NCBI GenBank assembly: GCA_016292575.1
Contig: JAEDIH010000084.1
Location: 1-7,669, forward strand
DNA length: 7,669 nt
Reading direction: 5' to 3'
From: Clostridiaceae bacterium
GTDB taxonomy: Bacteria > Bacillota > Clostridia > Oscillospirales > Acutalibacteraceae
How positions within the stretch are numbered: position 1 is the stretch's first letter; each line of letters starts with the position of its first letter. The notes beneath the pieces were generated by a model. The model made no database searches, had not been told where the DNA came from, and worked only from the letters and a program-made list of their open reading frames with translations. A program made the translations under genes and the position numbers. Below, one piece after another: positions 4,282 to 7,669 of the stretch.

Positions 4282-6453
4282 ATGTCAACACATAAGCGTA
4301 TTGATAAAATTTGCTGTGTTGTTCTTGCTGTTACGCTGGTTCTGACAATTCTTTTTATGAACGCCGATAGTTTTAAGCTCCAAAAGACCTCCGTTACAAT
4401 GGGTTATGAAAATAGGCTTTTTGACACCTCCAGGGTACATTCCATCAACATCATTATGGACGATTGGGATGAATTTACTGCAAACTGCCAAAACGAGGAA
4501 TACTCTGCCTGCACCGTTGTTATTGATAATGACGCATATAAAAATGTAGCTATACGCGGCAAGGGAAACACCTCGCTGACGCAGGTTTCGTCCTACGGAA
4601 ACAACCGCTACAGTTTTAAAATAGAGTTTGACCGTTATAACAGCACCAATACTTACTACGGACTTGATAAGCTGTGTCTGAATAACATTATTCAGGACAA
4701 CACCTATATGAAAGATTACCTCTGCTATCAGATGATGAGGGAAACGGGTGTTGCCGCTCCCCTTTGCAGCTTTGTATACATTACCGTAAACGGTGAGGAC
4801 TGGGGACTTTATCTTGCAGTGGAAGGTGTGGAAGAATCCTTCTTACAGAGAAATTACGGCAAAAACTACGGTGAGCTTTACAAGCCCGACAGTACGAGTA
4901 TGGGCGGCGGTCGCGGAAACGGAAAAGATTTCGACACAGAAAAATTTGCAAACGCTTCCGAAACTGAAAGTTCCGACTCCGACAATACAAGCAGCACACA
5001 AAATTCAACCGCAGTCAACGAAACTCAATCAACCGCTCAGGAACAAAGCGCAACCGAAAAAACCACTGCCGGCAGTCAAACGCCCGATAGTAATATGCCC
5101 GGCGGCAATACGCCGAACCCAAATGCACCGAACGGTCAGATGCCTAACCCAAATGCACCGGGCGGCCGAATGCCGGACGGAATGACGCCTCCCGCGGACA
5201 ACGGGAATGATCCTTTCGGCGGTCAGATGCCGGAGGGAATGACTCCTCCGGAAAGCAGCGGCAATACCGACGGCTCGGACAGCAACGGCAACGGCAAAGA
5301 ACAAAACGGTACGACAAACGGCAACGCACCCGAAGCTGTTCCCCGCGGCGACAAAGGCGGCGGTATGATGAACGGCAGCGACGACGTTCTTTTAAAATAC
5401 ATTGACGATGAAATTGAAAGTTATTCAAACATCTTTGACAACGCCAAGACTGCCGTTTCCGACGCTGATAAAAGTCGCCTTATCAATGCGTTGAAAAATC
5501 TCAGCAACGGTGAAGATTTAACCGGCACTTTAGATATTGACGCCGTTATCCGGTACTTTGTGGTGCATAACTTTGTTCTGAATTTTGACAGCTATACCGG
5601 CTCGCTGATTCACAACTACTATCTCTATGAAAGCAATGGACAAATGCAGATGATTCCCTGGGATTACAATCTGGCCTTTGGAGGATTCGGTTCTGCCGGC
5701 GAAGCCGCCAATCTCATCAACTATCCCATTGATTCGCCTGTTTCCGGCGGCAATGTTGAAGACAGGCCGATGATTGCCTGGATTTTCAACAATGAGGAAT
5801 ATACCGAGCTTTATCACAAATATTTTTCTGAGTTCATTTCCGAGTATTTTGACAGCGGATATTTTGAAGAAATGATTGATAAAGTAACCTCACTGATTGC
5901 GCCCTATGTGGAAAAGGATCCGACCAAATTCTGCACCTATGAAGAATTTGAAACAGGCGCGGCAACTCTTAAAGAATTCTGTCTGCTTCGAGCAAAAAGT
6001 ATCAGCGGACAGCTTGACGGAACAATCGGCTCCACCACCGAGACGCAAAAAAGCGACACACTTATTGACACCGGTAACATTCAAATCAGCGCTATGGGAT
6101 CTATGAGGAATTCTATGGGCGGCGGTATGACCGGACCGGACAACAACATGCAAAACTTACAAAGCAACGGCAATACCTCCGGGCAGACCCCACCCACAGA
6201 AAACAATGCGGAAAGCTCCGGCTCTCAGGCACAGCCGTCTACGGGTGATTCTGTTACCGCACAGAGCAATGAAAACGGCGACAATTCAATTTTGCAGACC
6301 ACTGACGGTAAATCCCGGCAAAAAAACGTCGGGCAATCAAATACCCAGCCGCAGACCTCTGTATCACCTACGTCCCTGATTACGCTCGCAATCAGCATTG
6401 CGGTTCTTGTTCTCGGCATTATATTTGCATTCACTTATAAAAGGCGAAAATGA
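4282..6453 (+). CDS. CotH-family protein kinase, doubly membrane-anchored
   Basis: CotH proteins are atypical kinases; in Bacillus spores CotH phosphorylates coat proteins on serine. This 723-residue protein has an N-terminal signal anchor (about 10-26), a first kinase part (about 50-203), and a Ser/Thr/Asn/Gly/Pro-rich insert (about 204-366). A second kinase part (about 367-575), another low-complexity stalk (about 580-697) and a C-terminal TM (about 699-717) ending KRRK complete it. First-part landmarks are AIRGKGNTSL (90-99), LDKLCLNN (128-135) and EDWGLYLAVEGVEESF (172-187). In the second part, NFDSYTGSLIHNYYLY (434-449) would hold catalytic D436 and MIPWDYNLAFGG (457-468) metal-binding D461; these assignments are by analogy. 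The kinase should lie outside the cell, tethered at both ends. Possible substrates include its own insert. It ends the operon; GGAGG overlaps the preceding stop. Being much longer than spore CotH, it probably has a vegetative surface role. Confidence 0.9.
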   Translation: MSTHKRIDKICCVVLAVTLVLTILFMNADSFKLQKTSVTMGYENRLFDTSRVHSINIIMDDWDEFTANCQNEEYSACTVVIDNDAYKNVAIRGKGNTSLTQVSSYGNNRYSFKIEFDRYNSTNTYYGLDKLCLNNIIQDNTYMKDYLCYQMMRETGVAAPLCSFVYITVNGEDWGLYLAVEGVEESFLQRNYGKNYGELYKPDSTSMGGGRGNGKDFDTEKFANASETESSDSDNTSSTQNSTAVNETQSTAQEQSATEKTTAGSQTPDSNMPGGNTPNPNAPNGQMPNPNAPGGRMPDGMTPPADNGNDPFGGQMPEGMTPPESSGNTDGSDSNGNGKEQNGTTNGNAPEAVPRGDKGGGMMNGSDDVLLKYIDDEIESYSNIFDNAKTAVSDADKSRLINALKNLSNGEDLTGTLDIDAVIRYFVVHNFVLNFDSYTGSLIHNYYLYESNGQMQMIPWDYNLAFGGFGSAGEAANLINYPIDSPVSGGNVEDRPMIAWIFNNEEYTELYHKYFSEFISEYFDSGYFEEMIDKVTSLIAPYVEKDPTKFCTYEEFETGAATLKEFCLLRAKSISGQLDGTIGSTTETQKSDTLIDTGNIQISAMGSMRNSMGGGMTGPDNNMQNLQSNGNTSGQTPPTENNAESSGSQAQPSTGDSVTAQSNENGDNSILQTTDGKSRQKNVGQSNTQPQTSVSPTSLITLAISIAVLVLGIIFAFTYKRRK
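5113..5247 (+). repeat. Short in-frame repeats within the CotH insert
   Basis: An 18-bp unit at 5113-5130 recurs at 5143-5160 with one mismatch (15 bp exact, AACCCAAATGCACCG), a 30-bp period encoding NPNAPNGQMP and NPNAPGGRMP. A second pair, at 5170-5193 and 5227-5250, encodes MPDGMTPP and MPEGMTPP 19 codons apart (21 of 24 bases identical). All spacings are multiples of three. The repeats sit in the flexible linker between the two kinase halves and look like recent in-frame duplications. Confidence 0.75.
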
Positions 6454-6484
6454 TGTGCATGAAAGAAAAATCCATTTATTGATA

Positions 6485-6513
6485 TTGATATTTCTTGTTA
6501 GCCGTGGTAAGAT
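6485..6513 (+). promoter_or_regulatory. Promoter of the fic gene
   Basis: TTGATA (6485-6490) is followed after exactly 17 bp by TAAGAT (6508-6513), with a TG extension at 6505-6506. Transcription would start near 6520 inside the adjacent 12-bp tandem repeat. GGAGGA at 6543-6548 then lies 6 nt before the ATG. No convincing terminator lies between the CotH stop (6453) and this site, so read-through from the VTC operon is also possible. Confidence 0.5.
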
Positions 6514-6540
6514 AATAAGCAAGATAATAAGCAAGATAAA
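6509..6540 (+). repeat. 12-bp tandem repeat overlapping fic promoter and leader
   Basis: AAGATAATAAGC is present as two perfect copies (6509-6520, 6521-6532) plus a partial third (AAGATAAA, 6533-6540). The first copy supplies most of the predicted -10 and the others form the untranslated leader before the SD. Slippage here would change leader length and the number of -10-like TAAGAT/GATAAT sequences. Confidence 0.85.
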
Positions 6541-6554
6541 TCGGAGGAGAATTT

Positions 6555-7547
6555 ATGTCGGGTTATACGCCGCCTTACCGGATTACTGATAAAATGCTGA
6601 GTCTTGTTGCTTTGATTTCCGAAAAAATCGGACGAATTACGGAGCGCAGTAATCTTGATTCAAAACCACATCTGAGAAAGAATAATAAGATTAAATCCAT
6701 TTATTCTTCGCTTGCCATCGAAGCAAATTCGCTTTCTCTCGGCGAGGTAAAGGATGTTATCAACGGAAGACTCGTTCTCGGCGCCGAAAAAGAAATTCAG
6801 GAAGTCAAGAATGCTTATGCGGCGTATGATGAAATTTCAAGGCTTAATATTTACAGCTTACAGGAACTGAATCGATTGCACGGAATCATGACAAAGCATG
6901 TTACAGATGTCAGCGGCAAATTCCGTCTCGGCGAAGAAGGTGTTTTTAACGGTGACAAATGTATCTTCATGGCGCCGCCTGCAAAATTTGTTCCGGGACT
7001 TATGGAAGATTTGTTTGATTGGATGAAACGAAGTCATAATACGGTACACCCTTTGATTCTTGCCTCTGTTTTTCATTATGAGTTTGTATTCATTCACCCG
7101 TTCGCCGACGGCAACGGCAGAATGGCCCGTTTGTGGCATACGGCAATTCTTACAAAATGGCAACCGATTTTTGAGTTTATACCCATTGAAAGTCAGATTG
7201 AAAAATTTCAAAACGGTTATTACGATGCAATTGCAATATGCCATACAGACGGAAGCAGTACTGCCTTTATTGAATTTATGCTTGAACAGATAAACGCCAT
7301 ACTTGATGAAATTTCTGAAACAGTTGCAGCACCGGGAAATAACATTTCAGAATATGTCAGAAGACTGCTTTCGGTTATGGAATATGATACGCCGTATACA
7401 TCAAACGATATCCTTTCCTTATTGGGGTTAAAATCAAAAGAAACCTTACGAAAGAACTATCTTTCACCGGCGATTCATGACAATCTAATTGTTATGACCG
7501 AACCCGATAAACCAAACAGCAGAAATCAAAGATATATAAAGAAATAA
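6555..7547 (+). CDS. Fic-domain protein (probable AMPylase) with C-terminal winged helix
   Basis: The 330-residue protein carries the complete Fic catalytic motif HPFADGNGRMAR (181-192), with general-base H181 and phosphate-binding DGNGR. The flap segment KCIFMAPP (135-142) positions targets. Fic enzymes mostly transfer AMP from ATP to Ser/Thr/Tyr hydroxyls of proteins. An N-terminal inhibitory helix motif S-x-x-x-E is present in YSSLAIEAN (S52, E56); E56 is expected to restrain activity, placing it in the class with the inhibitor in the same chain. The usual Gly after that Glu is Ala here, a variant I recall as common. The C-terminus (about 262-330) looks like a winged helix: YTSNDILSLLGL, ETLRKNYLSPAI, and the PDKPNSRNQRY wing typical of Fic/DNA-binding homologues. 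No separate antitoxin gene is seen beside it. It appears monocistronic with its own promoter; a link to the VTC operon is not evident. Confidence 0.93.
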   Translation: MSGYTPPYRITDKMLSLVALISEKIGRITERSNLDSKPHLRKNNKIKSIYSSLAIEANSLSLGEVKDVINGRLVLGAEKEIQEVKNAYAAYDEISRLNIYSLQELNRLHGIMTKHVTDVSGKFRLGEEGVFNGDKCIFMAPPAKFVPGLMEDLFDWMKRSHNTVHPLILASVFHYEFVFIHPFADGNGRMARLWHTAILTKWQPIFEFIPIESQIEKFQNGYYDAIAICHTDGSSTAFIEFMLEQINAILDEISETVAAPGNNISEYVRRLLSVMEYDTPYTSNDILSLLGLKSKETLRKNYLSPAIHDNLIVMTEPDKPNSRNQRYIKK

Positions 7548-7557
7548 AACGCCTTGT

Positions 7558-7583
7558 TGTAATTTATAGCTTTTTCTTTGTTG
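7558..7583 (+). repeat. Copy of the first terminator's right arm
   Basis: The stretch TGTAATTTATAGCTTTTTC and onward resembles 709-735 (TGTAAATTATAGCTTTTC and onward), with one base substitution, one T insertion and small changes in the T-tract. No matching left arm is seen upstream here, so it does not form the same hairpin. It may be a fragment of a dispersed intergenic element, or A/T-rich coincidence. No other clear terminator follows the fic gene before it. Confidence 0.3.
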
Positions 7584-7643
7584 TGAGGAATAAATTATAT
7601 TACCCGTATTTTTGGGACATACTTTATTCCTCATAATTTATTC
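7584..7643. repeat. Inverted repeat with two mutually exclusive pairings
   Basis: TGAGGAATAAA (7584-7594) pairs perfectly with TTTATTCCTCA (7623-7633), an 11-bp stem around 28 nt. The overlapping left arm GAATAAATTAT (7588-7598) pairs equally perfectly with ATAATTTATTC (7633-7643). The two stems share the left arm and cannot coexist. The inner loop has CCC (7603-7605) and GGG (7614-7616), which can pair inside the first stem. It could be a leader switch for a downstream gene, an element end or a regulator site; the window ends 26 bp later, so the context is lost. Confidence 0.55.
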
Positions 7644-7669
7644 TGAAATAATCCAAATACTTTTTGAAT

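Noticed and set aside
5113..5247. CRISPR-like array
   Set aside because: The repeats are in-frame, short, two copies each and encode a low-complexity linker.
5029..5428. Arg/Cys/Ser-rich minus-strand frames opposite the CotH insert
   Set aside because: Their composition simply mirrors the Gly/Asn/Pro-rich coding strand; no start signals.
6475..6485. Inverted copy of ATATCAATAAA from the VTC promoter (2795-2805) upstream of fic
   Set aside because: An 11-base A/T-rich match is expected by chance several times in a window this size, and the 11-bp direct-repeat geometry is absent.
6461..6500. Terminator after the CotH gene
   Set aside because: Only an imperfect A/T stem (AAGAAAAAT with ATATTTCTT) with no T-run, so not called.
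6858..7244. 128-residue minus-strand frame opposite fic
   Set aside because: It overlaps the conserved Fic catalytic region and has no recognisable domain or SD.
6555..7547. Fic and CotH as parts of one protein-modification system
   Set aside because: Separate promoter, 101-nt gap and no shared regulatory motif; adjacency alone is too weak.

Overview
The window looks like chromosomal DNA from a Gram-positive anaerobe of the Clostridia (Oscillospiraceae/Ruminococcus-like). This is inferred from moderate GC content, strong AGGAGG-type ribosome binding sites, A/T-rich intergenic regions with intrinsic terminators, and the gene families present. All six recognisable genes, plus one candidate short leader ORF, are on the + strand. 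No tRNA, rRNA, CRISPR array or transposase is visible.

Layout. Bases 1-163 hold an inverted repeat and a good sigma-A-type promoter. A short unrecognised membrane-anchored protein with an Ig-like domain follows (164-643), closed by a strong terminator (676-733). Next is a two-component pair: an OmpR/PhoB-type response regulator (857-1540) and a membrane histidine kinase (1533-2783) that overlap by 8 nt. At 2790-2893 a terminator, a probable promoter, a possible operator and a possible 11-codon leader ORF are packed together. Downstream is a three-gene operon: VTC-domain polyphosphate-polymerase-like protein (2890-3561), DUF4956 membrane protein (3599-4270), and a large CotH-family kinase anchored at both ends (4282-6453). 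A Fic-domain protein (6555-7547) has its own promoter, embedded in a 12-bp tandem repeat. The right edge (7548-7669) holds an inverted repeat with two competing pairings.

How the genes may work together. VTC, DUF4956 and CotH genes are, as I recall, frequent neighbours in Firmicutes, often beside a two-component system. A reasonable model is cytoplasmic synthesis of polyphosphate, or another TTM-fold product, by the VTC protein. DUF4956 would be the membrane partner, and CotH an extracytoplasmic kinase acting on surface proteins, possibly on its own Ser/Thr-rich insert. The two-component system would control the set. Supporting this link, the regulator's own promoter and the VTC promoter both carry a TCAA(G/T)-N6-TCAAT direct repeat of 11-bp period just upstream of the -10, as expected for an OmpR/PhoB-type operator. 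The Fic protein is probably an independent AMPylase-type enzyme. The Ig-like protein upstream appears highly expressed from its promoter, SD and codon use, but its role is unknown.
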